The notes under the pieces: generated by a model
What the model was told of the DNA's origin: nothing
Seen by the model: the letters and a program-made list of their open reading frames with translations, nothing else
The model's database searches: none
Made by a program: the position numbers and the translations under genes
Shown here: positions 7,773 through 17,729 of the stretch, one piece after another
Numbering within the stretch: position 1 is the first letter of the stretch
Layout of the letters: the number at the start of each line of letters is the position of its first letter
From: Rhodanobacter sp. C06
GTDB taxonomy: Bacteria; Pseudomonadota; Gammaproteobacteria; Xanthomonadales; Rhodanobacteraceae
Direction of reading: 5' to 3'
NCBI RefSeq assembly: GCF_002001105.1
Contig: NZ_MUNP01000053.1
Coordinates: 1-37,687, forward strand
DNA: 37,687 nucleotides

Positions 7773-10628
7773 ATGTTCGTACCTGGTCAACGCTGGATCT
7801 CCACCGCCGAGCCCGAGCTCGGCCTCGGCACCGTGCTGCGCGTCGAAGGACGCGGCGTGCAGGTGCTGTTCGCCAAGGCCGGCGTGCTGCGGCCTTACGC
7901 CGCCGATTCCGCGCCGCTGGTGCGTGCGGAGTTCCGCGCCGGCCAGCGGGTGGCCGGCAAGGGCATTGCGTTCCTGGTCGAGCGGGTGGAGATCAAGGAG
8001 GAGCTGCTGATCTACCGTGGCGAGGGCCGCGAGCTGCACGAGGGCCAGCTCGACGACGAGCAGAGCGTGAGCCAGGCCGACGACCGCCTGATCGGCGGGC
8101 GCACCGACCCGGTGAGCCAGTTCGAGCTGCGCGTGGAAGGCCTGCGTCGCCGCGCCGAGGCGCGCCGCTCGCCGATGTGGGGCCTGGGTGCCGCCCGCGT
8201 GGGCCTGGTGCCGCACCAGCTGCGCGTGGCCGGCATCGCCGCCGCGCGCCGGCCGCCGCGCGTTCTGCTGGCCGACGAGGTGGGCTTGGGAAAAACCATC
8301 GAAGCCGGCATGATCCTCGCGCGCCAGCTCGCCACCGGCCGTGCTTCGCGCGTGCTGCTGCTGCTGCCCGACACCCTGGTCTACCAGTGGTTCGTGGAGC
8401 TGCTGCGCCGCTTCAACCTCAGCTTCGCGATCTACGACGAAGAGCGCTGCGAGGCGCTGACGCCGTCGGACGAAGATCCCGGTGCGAACACGGGCAATCC
8501 GTTCGAGGACGAGCAGCTGGTGATCGCGGATTTCGCCTTCCTCGAAGCGAACCCGAAGCGTGCGCAGCAATTGCTCGATGCGCCCTGGGATCTGCTGGTG
8601 GTGGACGAGGCGCACCATCTCGCCTGGACGCCCGAGGCCGCGAGCCCCCGCTACACGCTGGTGGAGCGGCTGGCCGCGAAGACGCCGGGCGTGATCCTGC
8701 TCACCGCCACGCCGGAACAGCTGGGCCGCAGCGGGCACTTCGCCCGCCTGCGCCTGCTCGACCCGCAGCGCTACCAGGACCTGGACGCCTACCTGGCCGA
8801 GGCCGGGCGCTTCGAACCACTGTCGCACATCGCCGACAAGCTGCTGGACGGCGAGCCGCTGGACGAGGCCCAACTCGCCACGCTGCGCAAGGCCTTCGCC
8901 GGCGACGCGGCACTGGAAGCGCGGCTCGCCGACACCACCAGGCCCGAGCACGCGCGCGAGATCCTCGCCGCGCTGATCGACCGCCACGGCACCGGCCGCG
9001 CGATGTTCCGCAACCGCCGCGCCGGCATCGGCGGCTTTCCCAAGCGCATGCCGCAGTGGCAGGTGCTGGACGCCGCCGGCCTCGACGAGGCCACGCGCCA
9101 GTCACTGCTGGCCGAGTTCCACGCCGACATCCAGCAGCCGCCGCCGGTGCTGGAACTGGACTACGCGAACGACCCGCGCCTGAATGCCTTGGTGGAACTG
9201 CTCGATGCGCATCCGCAGGACAAGTTCCTGCTGATCTGCCGCAGCCAGGCCAAGGTGCTGGCGCTGGAGGAAGCGCTGCGCACGCGCAGCGGCGCCGGCA
9301 TCGCGCGCTTCCACGAGGGCCTCGGCATCGTGCAGCGCGACCGCAACGCGGCCTACTTCGCCCAGCCGGACGGCGCGCGCCTCCTGCTGTGCTCGGAGAT
9401 CGGCTCGGAAGGGCGCAACTTCCAGTTCGCGCACCGGCTGGTGCTGTGGGACCTGCCGCTGGACCCCGACCTGCTGGAACAGCGCATCGGCCGCCTCGAC
9501 CGTATCGGCCAGACCCACGACATCGCCATCCACATCCTCGCCGTGGCCGACAGCGCGCAGCACGTGCTGGCGCGCTGGTACGACGAGGGCGTGGACGCGT
9601 TCCGGCAGAGCCCGGCCGACGGCCGCGAGCTGCTGCGCCGCTACGGCGACACGCTGGCGCAGTTGGCCGACCAGCATGCGCGCGGCGACGACGGCCGTGA
9701 CCAGGAGTTGGACGCGCTGCTGGTCGAGACACGCGCCGCCCACGAGCAGATGGCCGAACTGATCCGCGCGGGCCGCGACCACCTGCTGGAACTGGCCGCC
9801 AGCCGCGACCCGCACGCCGAGGCCCTGGCCCAGGCTTTCCGCCGCGAGGACGAGGACCCGGCCCGCGACGCCTACCTGCAGCGCCTGCTGGAGGCCTACG
9901 GCATCCACGCCGAGGAACTGGGCGGCAAGGTGCTGCTGCTCGACCCGCAATACCTCTCCACCGACGCCCTGCCCGGCTTCGCCGAAGGGCCGCAGTCGGC
10001 CACCTTCAGCCGCGCCGTGGCACTGGCGCGCGAGGAGCTGCCGCTGCTGCGGCTCGACCACCCGATGATCGCCGGCGCGCTCGACCTCGCGCTCTCCGGC
10101 GAACAGGGCAATGCCGCCTTCATGGTGGACGACGCGCTGCCGCCGCGCAACGCGCTGCTGCAGGCGGTGTTCGTGCTGGAGTGCGTGGCCGACCGCAAGC
10201 TCGACGCGGAACGTTTCCTGCCCGCGCTGCCAATCGCCGTCACGATCGACACCCGGCTCGCCGAGCGCGCGGACTTCCAGCCCAGCGAAGCGGCGCTGCG
10301 CAAGGCCGCCGACCGCAACATCGAGGTGCCGCGCTACCGCAAGTTCCTCGCCAAGCTGGTGCCGCCAATGCTGGAGAAGGCCGAGCTGGCAGCCGGCGCC
10401 CGCGCGCAGGCGATGATAGCCGCCGCGATGGCCGAGGCCGGCGCCGCGCTGGACGCCGAGCTGTCGCGCCTCACGGCGCTGCGCGCGGTGAACCCCTCGA
10501 TCAGCGCCGCGGAAATCGCCAGCGTGGCGGCCGAACGCGACGCCTTGCTCACCGCCCTGCCGCAGTCGCGGCTGCGGCTGGATGCGGTGCGCTTCGTGGT
10601 CAGCGCGGATTTCCTCGCCTTGCGCTGA
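7773..10628 (+). CDS. rapA: RNA polymerase-associated ATPase RapA (HepA)
   Basis: RapA is a Swi2/Snf2-type ATPase that binds core RNA polymerase and promotes its recycling after termination. The 951-residue product begins MFVPGQRWIS and runs into GLGTV, as in E. coli RapA (968 aa). An N-terminal Tudor-like region is followed by helicase motif I (LLADEVGLGKTIEAGM, 166-181), DEAH at 278-281, LLTATPEQLG (motif III), and the C-terminal motifs LLICRSQAK, LLCSEIGSEGRNFQF and EQRIGRLDRIGQ. The C-terminus LSRLTALRAVNPSI closely matches the family. Upstream ATGs at 7653 and 7692 add residues without homology, so 7773 is chosen. It stands alone on the plus strand and ends against the convergent frm operon. 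Confidence 0.95.
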   Translation: MFVPGQRWISTAEPELGLGTVLRVEGRGVQVLFAKAGVLRPYAADSAPLVRAEFRAGQRVAGKGIAFLVERVEIKEELLIYRGEGRELHEGQLDDEQSVSQADDRLIGGRTDPVSQFELRVEGLRRRAEARRSPMWGLGAARVGLVPHQLRVAGIAAARRPPRVLLADEVGLGKTIEAGMILARQLATGRASRVLLLLPDTLVYQWFVELLRRFNLSFAIYDEERCEALTPSDEDPGANTGNPFEDEQLVIADFAFLEANPKRAQQLLDAPWDLLVVDEAHHLAWTPEAASPRYTLVERLAAKTPGVILLTATPEQLGRSGHFARLRLLDPQRYQDLDAYLAEAGRFEPLSHIADKLLDGEPLDEAQLATLRKAFAGDAALEARLADTTRPEHAREILAALIDRHGTGRAMFRNRRAGIGGFPKRMPQWQVLDAAGLDEATRQSLLAEFHADIQQPPPVLELDYANDPRLNALVELLDAHPQDKFLLICRSQAKVLALEEALRTRSGAGIARFHEGLGIVQRDRNAAYFAQPDGARLLLCSEIGSEGRNFQFAHRLVLWDLPLDPDLLEQRIGRLDRIGQTHDIAIHILAVADSAQHVLARWYDEGVDAFRQSPADGRELLRRYGDTLAQLADQHARGDDGRDQELDALLVETRAAHEQMAELIRAGRDHLLELAASRDPHAEALAQAFRREDEDPARDAYLQRLLEAYGIHAEELGGKVLLLDPQYLSTDALPGFAEGPQSATFSRAVALAREELPLLRLDHPMIAGALDLALSGEQGNAAFMVDDALPPRNALLQAVFVLECVADRKLDAERFLPALPIAVTIDTRLAERADFQPSEAALRKAADRNIEVPRYRKFLAKLVPPMLEKAELAAGARAQAMIAAAMAEAGAALDAELSRLTALRAVNPSISAAEIASVAAERDALLTALPQSRLRLDAVRFVVSADFLALR

Positions 10629-10633
10629 GAGCC

Positions 10634-10754
10634 ACCCCCTCCCAACCTCCCCCTGCAGCAGGGGGAGGGGAAACCCGTCGCTGCTGAAACCTCCCCTGCA
10701 GGCAGAGGAGCTGTCCTCCCTCCCTGCTCGCAGGGGAGGGCTAGGGTGGGGTGC
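10634..10754. repeat. Paired palindromic repeat, copy 2, at the rapA/frmB junction
   Basis: This element fills almost all of the 136 bp between the convergent rapA and frmB stops. It contains a hairpin at 10646-10669 (CCTCCCCCTGC / GCAGGGGGAGG), a middle imperfect one near 10690-10710, and a third at 10717-10740, with outer flanks ACCCCCTCCCAACC and GGGCTAGGGTGGGGTG that are inverted relative to each other. The blocks are the same as at 1-91 and 37600-37687. Its position between converging genes suggests a bidirectional terminator or mRNA 3'-end stabiliser, but no T-run follows the stems. Confidence 0.75.
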
Positions 10755-10764
10755 TTTCCGGGCA

Positions 10765-11595
10765 TCAGCCCTTCAGTGCCTTGGCATGCCAGGCGATGTG
10801 CTCGCCGATGAAGCTGGCCACGAAGTAGTAGCTGTGGTCATAGCCCGGATGCAGGCGCAAGGTCAGCGGATGGTTCGCCTTCGCGCAGGCCTCGCGCAGC
10901 AGTTCCGGCCTGAGCTGCGTGCCGAGGAATTCGTCGGCCCCGCCCTGGTCCACCAGCAGCGGCAGGCGCTCGCTCGCCGTCTGCAGCAGTTCGGTGGTGT
11001 CGTAACGCGCCCAGTCCGCGCGATCCGGCCCGAGGTAGGCGGTGAACGCCCGTTCGCCCCAGGGCACCCGCGCCGGCGCAACGATAGGCGCGAACGCCGA
11101 TACGCTGCGGTAACGCCCGGGATTGCGCAGCGCAATCGTCAGCGCGCCGTGGCCGCCCATCGAATGCCCGCTGATGCCGCGCACGCTATTGGCCGGGAGC
11201 GCCGCCTCGACCAGCGCGGGCAACTCGTCGACCACATAGTCGTGCATGCGGTAATGCGCGGCCCAGGGTTGCTCGGTGGCGTTGAGGTAGAAGCCCGCAC
11301 CCTGGCCCAGGTCGTACGCCGGGTCGTCCGCCACGCCCGCGCCGCGCGGGCTGGTGTCCGGCGCCACCACGATCACGCCGTGCTCGGCGGCGTAGCGTTG
11401 CGCACCGGCCTTGGCGATGAAGTTCTGTTCGGTGCAGGTGAGCCCCGACAACCAGTACAGCACCGGCAGTCGCTCCTGCTCTGCCTGCGGCGGCAGGTAG
11501 ACGGCGAAGTTCATCGCGCAACCCAGCACGACCGAGTCGTGCCGGTACACGTCCTGCCAGCCGCCAAAGCAGGCGCGGTGTTCGATGCGTTCCAT
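10765..11595 (-). CDS. frmB: S-formylglutathione hydrolase
   Basis: This enzyme hydrolyses S-formylglutathione to formate and glutathione, the second step of formaldehyde detoxification. The 276-residue alpha/beta hydrolase shows LYWLSGLTCTEQNF, the nucleophile elbow GHSMGG with Ser145, Asp221 (GADEFL) and His254 (GYDHSYYF). Length and these motifs match esterase D/FrmB proteins. The start MERIEHRACFGGWQ is 8 bp downstream of the frmA stop. The same frame stays open to 12768, but that extension is a shadow of frmA. Third gene of the frmR-frmA-frmB operon; cytoplasmic. Confidence 0.96.
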   Translation of the reverse strand: MERIEHRACFGGWQDVYRHDSVVLGCAMNFAVYLPPQAEQERLPVLYWLSGLTCTEQNFIAKAGAQRYAAEHGVIVVAPDTSPRGAGVADDPAYDLGQGAGFYLNATEQPWAAHYRMHDYVVDELPALVEAALPANSVRGISGHSMGGHGALTIALRNPGRYRSVSAFAPIVAPARVPWGERAFTAYLGPDRADWARYDTTELLQTASERLPLLVDQGGADEFLGTQLRPELLREACAKANHPLTLRLHPGYDHSYYFVASFIGEHIAWHAKALKG

Positions 11596-11603
11596 CGCGG
11601 GCC

Positions 11604-13068
<1,465 letters not shown>

Positions 13069-13083
13069 GGGCGTTCGCCTTGG

Positions 13084-13100
13084 ATACCCCCGGGGAGTAT
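13084..13100 (-). promoter_or_regulatory. FrmR-type operator upstream of frmR
   Basis: The sequence ATACCCCCGGGGAGTAT is a near-palindrome with AT-rich ends (ATAC/GTAT) around a C/G tract, the operator style of the CsoR/RcnR/FrmR family. It lies 16 bp upstream of the frmR ATG and downstream of the permease terminator, where a repressor would block the frm promoter. A ribosome site AAGGCGAA lies between it and the start codon. Binding is inferred from architecture. Confidence 0.65.
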
Positions 13101-13145
13101 AGGCCATCGCGCCACCTGGGTCATGCCGCGCCGGAGCGACGCAAA

Positions 13146-13179
13146 CCAAAAGCGCACGGCGTGTGCCGTGCGCTTTTGG
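13146..13179 (-). terminator. Rho-independent terminator after the permease gene
   Basis: A perfect 15-bp stem (CCAAAAGCGCACGGC and its complement) encloses the 4-nt loop GTGT. The AAAA/TTTT ends of the stem supply the U-tract in either direction. It separates the permease/rhomboid genes from the frmR operator. Confidence 0.85.
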
Positions 13180-13210
13180 AAACGAACCTTGAGCCTTGGC
13201 AATCCCTGGG

Positions 13211-14578
13211 TCAGGCTGTGCCCGACGCGGCCGCCTGCCGCATGCGGCGCTCGATGCCGAACGCGTAATAGGCCACGGTCAGCAGCGCGATCCACGCCAC
13301 GCCCACGTAGAGCGCCACACGGGTGTCGGGACTGTAGCCCAGCATCACCCACACGAACGCGAGGAAGGCCAGGCACACCACGCTGGACAGCGGCCACGCG
13401 CGCAGGCGGAATGCCAGCGGCTGCGTCTGCCTGCGGCGGAAACTCCAGTGCGCCACCAGCACCATGCCCCAGGTCCACACCGTGTTGAACGCGAGGATGG
13501 ACATCATCATCCCGAAGATGCGCCCCGGCACCAGGTAGTTCATCAGCACGCCGAACAGCAGGAACGCCATCGTCACCAGCACGCCACGCACCGGCACGCC
13601 ATGCGTACTGGTGCGGCCCATCGCCGCCGGCGCCTGGCCCTTGCCGGCGAGGCTGTGCAGCATGCGGCTGCCGCTGAAGGTGGTGGAGTTGAAGCTGGAC
13701 AGCGCCGCGGTGATCACCACGAAATTGATCAGCCCCGCCGCACTGGGGATGCCCAGCCGCGCGAACGTGGTGACGAACGGGCTGCTGTTCGCGTCCAACT
13801 GGTTCCACGGGTAGATCGCCATGATCACGAACAGCGAGCCGATGTAGAAGATCAGGATGCGCCAGATCACCGAGTTCACCGCGCGCGGGATCGTGCGCTC
13901 CGGCTGCGCGGCCTCGGCCGCCGCCATGCCGATGGTCTCGATGCCGCCGAACGAGAACACCAGCACCGGCAGCGCCAGCACCATGCCGGTGACGCCGTGC
14001 GGGAACCAGCCGCCGTGCGTCCACAGGTTGGACAGGCCGGTCGGGGTGCCGCCATTGCCCCAGCCCAGCCAGATCATCGCGAAGCCGCCGGCGATCATCG
14101 CCACCACGGTGAGCACCTTGATCAGCGAGAACCAGAACTCCAGCTCGCCATACACTTTCACCGCCAGCAGGTTCAGGCCACCGATCATCGCCACGCTGGC
14201 GAAGGCCCAGATCCACTGCGGCGAGTCGGGGAACCACGCCTTCATGTAGATGCCCACCGCCGTGCTCTCGACGATGCCCACCCCCATCATCAGGATCCAG
14301 TAGTTCCAGCCGGTGAGGTAGCCGGCGAACGGCCCGAGATACTTGTGCGCATAGGTACTGAAGGAGCCGGCGATGGGCTCGTGCGCGGCCATCTCGCCCA
14401 GCGCGCGCATGATGATGAAGATCATCGCGCCGCAGATCAGGTAAGCGAACAGCACCGCGGGGCCGGCCAGCTTGATCGTGCTGCCCGAGCCGAGGAACAG
14501 CCCGGCGCCGATGCACATGCCCAGCGCCATGAAGGTGATGTGGCGCGGCGTGAGGCGGCGCTGCAGGTCCTGGTTCAT
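13211..14578 (-). CDS. Amino acid permease, AAT family (ProY/CycA-like)
   Basis: This 455-residue inner-membrane protein with about 12 hydrophobic segments belongs to the amino acid transporter subfamily of APC permeases. The family signature starts at [20 protein letters not shown], with the substrate-binding GAGLFLGSG loop in TM1. Other markers are [16 protein letters not shown], the TM6 region [24 protein letters not shown] and [18 protein letters not shown]. These features resemble proline, D-serine/D-alanine/glycine and aromatic amino acid permeases; the exact substrate cannot be read from the sequence. It starts 22 bp after the rhomboid gene stop, so the two may be cotranscribed, and it ends in a strong terminator. 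Confidence 0.9.
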   Translation of the reverse strand: MNQDLQRRLTPRHITFMALGMCIGAGLFLGSGSTIKLAGPAVLFAYLICGAMIFIIMRALGEMAAHEPIAGSFSTYAHKYLGPFAGYLTGWNYWILMMGVGIVESTAVGIYMKAWFPDSPQWIWAFASVAMIGGLNLLAVKVYGELEFWFSLIKVLTVVAMIAGGFAMIWLGWGNGGTPTGLSNLWTHGGWFPHGVTGMVLALPVLVFSFGGIETIGMAAAEAAQPERTIPRAVNSVIWRILIFYIGSLFVIMAIYPWNQLDANSSPFVTTFARLGIPSAAGLINFVVITAALSSFNSTTFSGSRMLHSLAGKGQAPAAMGRTSTHGVPVRGVLVTMAFLLFGVLMNYLVPGRIFGMMMSILAFNTVWTWGMVLVAHWSFRRRQTQPLAFRLRAWPLSSVVCLAFLAFVWVMLGYSPDTRVALYVGVAWIALLTVAYYAFGIERRMRQAAASGTA

Positions 14579-14600
14579 GCGTTTACCAAATGGGAGGGAT

Positions 14601-15263
14601 TCAGCGCAGCAGCTGGCGCTTGGGTTTCAACGGCAGCTTGCCGCGCCAGTACTGGATCATGACATAGCCGCCGACCATGCCTCCCAGATGCGCAAAGTGC
14701 GCGACGCCGGCCTGGGTGCCGGTGACGCCCAGCACCAGTTCCACCACCGCGTAGCCGATCACGAACAACCACGCCGGCATCGGGATCGGCAGGAAGATCA
14801 GGAACATCTTCTCCTTCGGATACAGCATGCCGAACGCCAGCAGCAGGCCGAAGATCGCGCCCGAGGCGCCGATGGTGGGGTAGAAACCGTTGGGGAAATA
14901 CTTCATCACCAGCAGTTGCGCCACTGCCGCCACGATCGCGCAGACGAAGTAGTAGATCGTGTAGTTGCGCGCGCCGAAGGTGTTCTCGATCACCCCGCCG
15001 AACATGTACAGCGCGAACATGTTGAACAGGATGTGCTCGAAACCGCCGTGCATGAACGCATAGGTGACCAGCTGCCACGGGCGGAAACCCACGTTGATAA
15101 CCGCCCCGCCCGCCACCTGGCCGAGCTGGTCCGGCCCCAACGGCCACAACGCGAAATGCTGGCTCAGCGCCAGCGTGTTCGCGTCGAGCAGGAACAATTG
15201 CAGCGCGAACACCAGTACGTTGGCGATCAGCAGGTAACGGGTGACCGGGGGGAGGTTCGGCAT
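14601..15263 (-). CDS. Rhomboid-family intramembrane serine protease
   Basis: This 220-residue integral membrane protein with about six hydrophobic segments should cleave substrates within the inner membrane. The catalytic dyad is Ser134 in GASGAIFG and His192 in HFAHLGG. The conserved HGGFEHILFNMFALYMFG block (72-89) supplies the HxxxxHxxxN motif. The start MPNLPPVTRYLL at 15263 places the first transmembrane segment directly after a short cytoplasmic tail; an ATG further upstream (15413) would add repeat-derived sequence. Its physiological substrate is unknown. The permease gene follows 22 bp downstream. Confidence 0.92.
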   Translation of the reverse strand: MPNLPPVTRYLLIANVLVFALQLFLLDANTLALSQHFALWPLGPDQLGQVAGGAVINVGFRPWQLVTYAFMHGGFEHILFNMFALYMFGGVIENTFGARNYTIYYFVCAIVAAVAQLLVMKYFPNGFYPTIGASGAIFGLLLAFGMLYPKEKMFLIFLPIPMPAWLFVIGYAVVELVLGVTGTQAGVAHFAHLGGMVGGYVMIQYWRGKLPLKPKRQLLR

Positions 15264-15333
15264 CGGATGATTTCCGGAAAACGAGCGGCAAGCGTAACCA
15301 GCACCACGGGATTTCACCATGCTGGTGTTGGGA

Positions 15334-15384
15334 GCCCCCATCCACCCTGCGGGCACCTTCCCCCGCAGGCGGAGGAAGGAAGGC
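15334..15384. repeat. Palindromic intergenic repeat, second type
   Basis: The block reads as a C-rich run, a short CCCTGCGGG hairpin, then CCTTCCCCCGCAGGCGGAGGAAGG, which folds back on itself. A degenerate copy in the opposite orientation occurs about 150-200 bp further right. It resembles short dispersed palindromes common in GC-rich proteobacterial intergenic DNA; no function is visible. Confidence 0.5.
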
Positions 15385-15425
15385 TTGCGTTTTCCGCCCG
15401 GAAAGTCGTGCACGGAAACGGAGAC

Positions 15426-15621
15426 CGCAGGATCAGCCGCACAACCGGCACTGGCGAACCCTTCCTTCCCCCGTCAGACCGGGGCACGCGGGGAGGCGCC
15501 AGGGATGGCGCCAGCTTTGAGGAGCGCGGAAGGTGCTCGAAGGACGGATGGGGCCAGGCATGGCAGCCGCGGGGTTAGCCGCACAACCGGTACCAGCAAA
15601 TGCTTCCCTCCCCCGTCGCAC
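15426..15621. repeat. Imperfect direct repeats of about 54 bp
   Basis: Segments 15426-15479 and 15569-15621 align well over their length, sharing AGCCGCACAACCGG near the start and CCCCCGTC near the end. The spacer contains the degenerate palindrome. This looks like two decayed copies of one repeat unit. Confidence 0.55.
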
Positions 15622-15702
15622 GAGACAAGGAACCGCGGCCGCGGCGAAGGTATCGACTTCGACAATGCTTTCCGCTGTCGCATAGGGGGAAGGAAGCACA
15701 TG

Positions 15703-15726
15703 AAAAAGCCGCCTTGCGGCGGCTTT
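15703..15726 (-). terminator. Rho-independent terminator of the NlpC/P60 gene
   Basis: The stem AAAGCCGCC/GGCGGCTTT with a 4-nt loop is followed on the minus strand by a T-run (TTTTT). It lies 26 bp beyond the stop codon of the NlpC/P60 gene. Confidence 0.88.
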
Positions 15727-15751
15727 CGGATGACCTCTCAGCGATGCCGGC

Positions 15752-16594
15752 TCAGCCGTTGTGCCCCGCCAGCGCCAGCATGCCTTCGGGACGCTTGGCG
15801 CCCACGAAGCGCTTGGCCCAGTAGGCCTCGTCGAGGCTGGAGATCTGCACCGTCTTCCCGTAGGTGGGCGCGTGGATGAAGCGGCCGTTGGAGATGTAGA
15901 TACCCACGTGGGTGATGCGGTGGTGGCGGCCGCTGGTGTGGAAGAACACCAAGTCACCCGGCTTCATGTCGGCGCGCTTCACCTTCAGCCCGGCGAGGAA
16001 CTGCGCGGCGGAATTGCTGGGCAACTGCACGCCGATCGCATGGGCGAACACATAGCGCACGAAGCCGCTGCAATCGAAGCCGGTGGTCGGGCTGTGGCCG
16101 CCACGCACGTAGCGCACGTCGCGCAGGTTCATCGCCAGCCCGATCAACGCCTTGCGCAGGTCGGTGACCGTGTCGATGTCACTGTCGATCTGGCCGGCAG
16201 CCGAACTGGCAGCCTCTGCCACGGCGGGAGCCGCCGCCACCGGGGCAAGCAGGCTGTGTTCGACGCCAAAGACCGGCGCCGTGCCCGTACCGAAACCCGG
16301 CACGCGGGACGAAGCCAGCGTGGGCATCGGGCTGAGGGTGGGCAGCGGGTTCAGCGCCAGCGGGGAAGCGAGGATGCCACCGGTGACCAGCGAGTAATGG
16401 CTGTCGGCGGAAGCGCTGGCGACGGCATGGGACTGCGGGTGGCTGGACCGGGCGTGGCGCGACTGGGCGTGGTGTGCCGCGGCATGGTGCTGAACGTGCT
16501 TCTTCTGGGCCTGGTGGGTCACGGCGTGCGAAGGAGTCGCCAGCAGCAGCATCGAAACGAGCGCGGCAACACCGGTCAGTCGCTGGATTGGCAT
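15752..16594 (-). CDS. Exported NlpC/P60-family peptidoglycan endopeptidase
   Basis: This 280-residue secreted cysteine peptidase probably cuts peptide cross-links or stems in peptidoglycan. Residues 1-24 form a Sec signal peptide (MPIQRLTGVAALVSMLLLA...SHA). A histidine- and alanine-rich low-complexity stretch (about 26-60) and a Pro/Ala-rich linker follow. The C-terminal NlpC/P60 domain starts near 145, with Cys175 in TGFDCSGFV, His229 in THVGIYISNG and His241 in FIHAP as the catalytic Cys-His-polar set. A 209-bp leader region separates it from yggS upstream, so it probably has its own promoter. The His-rich segment might bind metal, but that is speculation. Confidence 0.93.
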   Translation of the reverse strand: MPIQRLTGVAALVSMLLLATPSHAVTHQAQKKHVQHHAAAHHAQSRHARSSHPQSHAVASASADSHYSLVTGGILASPLALNPLPTLSPMPTLASSRVPGFGTGTAPVFGVEHSLLAPVAAAPAVAEAASSAAGQIDSDIDTVTDLRKALIGLAMNLRDVRYVRGGHSPTTGFDCSGFVRYVFAHAIGVQLPSNSAAQFLAGLKVKRADMKPGDLVFFHTSGRHHRITHVGIYISNGRFIHAPTYGKTVQISSLDEAYWAKRFVGAKRPEGMLALAGHNG

Positions 16595-16630
16595 GAGGCG
16601 GTGACCCCTGACGATGGTTCTCGGAGGTGC

Positions 16631-16647
16631 CGCCTGGCGTGCAGGCG
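16631..16647 (-). other. Small hairpin in the leader of the NlpC/P60 gene
   Basis: CGCCTG and CAGGCG flank a 5-nt loop, 36 bp upstream of the start codon. It could affect translation. Nothing else in the 16595-16803 gap is recognisable apart from an AT-rich GGTTAACTAAAC near 16701, which may belong to a promoter. Confidence 0.25.
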
Positions 16648-16803
16648 ACGTGACGAAGGACCGACCATACCAAGATGCATGGAGGGGTTTGTTGGATCGA
16701 GGTTAACTAAACCCCGTCGTTCGCAATCGCCGATACACCGGTCACACTTCGAAAAACATCAGGCTTTTCCGAGACTTGTGTCGGCGCCCCGGAATTGGCC
16801 GGC

Positions 16804-17529
16804 TCACTGCCCGGTTTCAGGCCAGTAAAAGCTGTCTGAAGTGGGACGGCGCCCGAAGATCGCGGTACCGATGCGCACCTCGGTGGCGCCCTCGGCGATC
16901 GCCAGCGGGAAGTCGCCGCTCATGCCCATCGACAGGCGCGGGATGTCGTGGCCGCGGGCGATGGCGGCGTCGCGCAGCTCGCGCAGCTCGCGGAAGCAGG
17001 CGCGCACCTCGGCCGGGTCGTCGGTGTGGATCGCCAGGGTCATCAGGCCGCGCACGCGCAAGGTGGCGTACTGGCGCAGGCGGTCGAGGAAGGCAGGCAA
17101 CTCGGCGGGCGGCAGGCCGTACTTCGATTCCTCCCGGGAGGTCTTCACCTGCACCAGCACGTCGAGGCTGCGTCCTTCGATCTGCAGGCGTCGGTGCAGC
17201 GCCTCGGCCAACTCGGGGCGATCCAGCGATTGCACCTCGCTGGCCAGTCGCGCCACGTCCTTGGCCTTGTTGGTCTGCAAGTGGCCAATCATCACCCAAT
17301 CAATGCCGCAGTCGGCCAGCGGACCGGACTTGTCGCGGATCTCCTGCACCTTGTTCTCGCCGAACCGATGCAGACCCAGTGCCACCGCTGCACGCACCAC
17401 CTCGGGGCCGAAGGTCTTGCTGACCGGCAGGATGGCGACGTCGGCCGGATCGCGCCCGGCGGCTCGGCAGGCCTCGTCCACGCGACGGCGGATGTCGGCC
17501 CAGTTGGCGGCGAGGTGGGAGTGGTCCAT
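16804..17529 (-). CDS. yggS: Pyridoxal phosphate homeostasis protein (YggS/PLPBP family)
   Basis: This 241-residue cytoplasmic protein binds PLP and helps balance vitamin B6 and amino acid metabolism; the family has no known enzyme activity. It is a single-domain TIM barrel resembling the alanine racemase N-terminal fold. The PLP lysine is Lys38 in LPVSKTF. Family motifs are FGENKVQE, WVMIGHLQTNKAKDV, RGLMTLA, LSMGMSGDFPLAI and VRIGTAIFG. The MDHSHLAANW start at 17529 matches homologues; the in-frame extension upstream lies in a palindromic repeat. In many xanthomonads yggS neighbours pilT or proC, but here it follows a peptidase gene. Confidence 0.95.
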   Translation of the reverse strand: MDHSHLAANWADIRRRVDEACRAAGRDPADVAILPVSKTFGPEVVRAAVALGLHRFGENKVQEIRDKSGPLADCGIDWVMIGHLQTNKAKDVARLASEVQSLDRPELAEALHRRLQIEGRSLDVLVQVKTSREESKYGLPPAELPAFLDRLRQYATLRVRGLMTLAIHTDDPAEVRACFRELRELRDAAIARGHDIPRLSMGMSGDFPLAIAEGATEVRIGTAIFGRRPTSDSFYWPETGQ

Positions 17530-17553
17530 GAGTAAAGCCCTTTGCGTTCGCCT

Positions 17554-17687
17554 CCTCTCCCCTTCGGGGAGAGGATTGAGGTGAGGGGCGGGTGCTCGCC
17601 GAGGACCAACAGCGAAGTGTCGTGGCTCTTGCCAACGCCTCCGCAAGATTGGCCCCTCACCCCGCCCTCTCCCCGGCGGGGAGAGGG
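17554..17687. repeat. Pair of CTCTCCCC palindromes between yggS and the M20 peptidase gene
   Basis: Hairpin one (17554-17574) has 9-bp arms CCTCTCCCC/GGGGAGAGG around TTC and is followed by TTGAGGTGAGGGG. Hairpin two (17665-17687) has 10-bp arms CCCTCTCCCC/GGGGAGAGGG around GGC and is preceded by GGCCCCTCACC. The two halves are inverted copies of one unit, a BIME-like arrangement, and a partial third arm (GTCTCCCCGAAGGCAGAGGGGG) follows at 17700-17721. They lie in the 200-bp gap and may attenuate or stabilise mRNA. Confidence 0.75.
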
Positions 17688-17729
17688 AGAAACAGCAACG
17701 TCTCCCCGAAGGCAGAGGGGGAAACCGCG

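Larger units (their letters stand above)
15264..15751. other. 488-bp intergenic region with degenerate repeats, no gene
   Basis: No credible coding sequence is present on either strand. The region contains a palindromic repeat at 15334-15384 (CCCCCATCC...GGGCACCTTCCCCCGC), a degenerate inverted copy around 15528-15553 (GGAAGGTGCTCGAAGGACGG), and two imperfect direct repeats at 15426-15479 and 15569-15621 sharing AGCCGCACAACCGG and TTCC-TCCCCCGTC. It ends with the terminator of the NlpC/P60 gene. It must also hold the promoter for the rhomboid-permease pair, which I cannot place. Confidence 0.6.
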
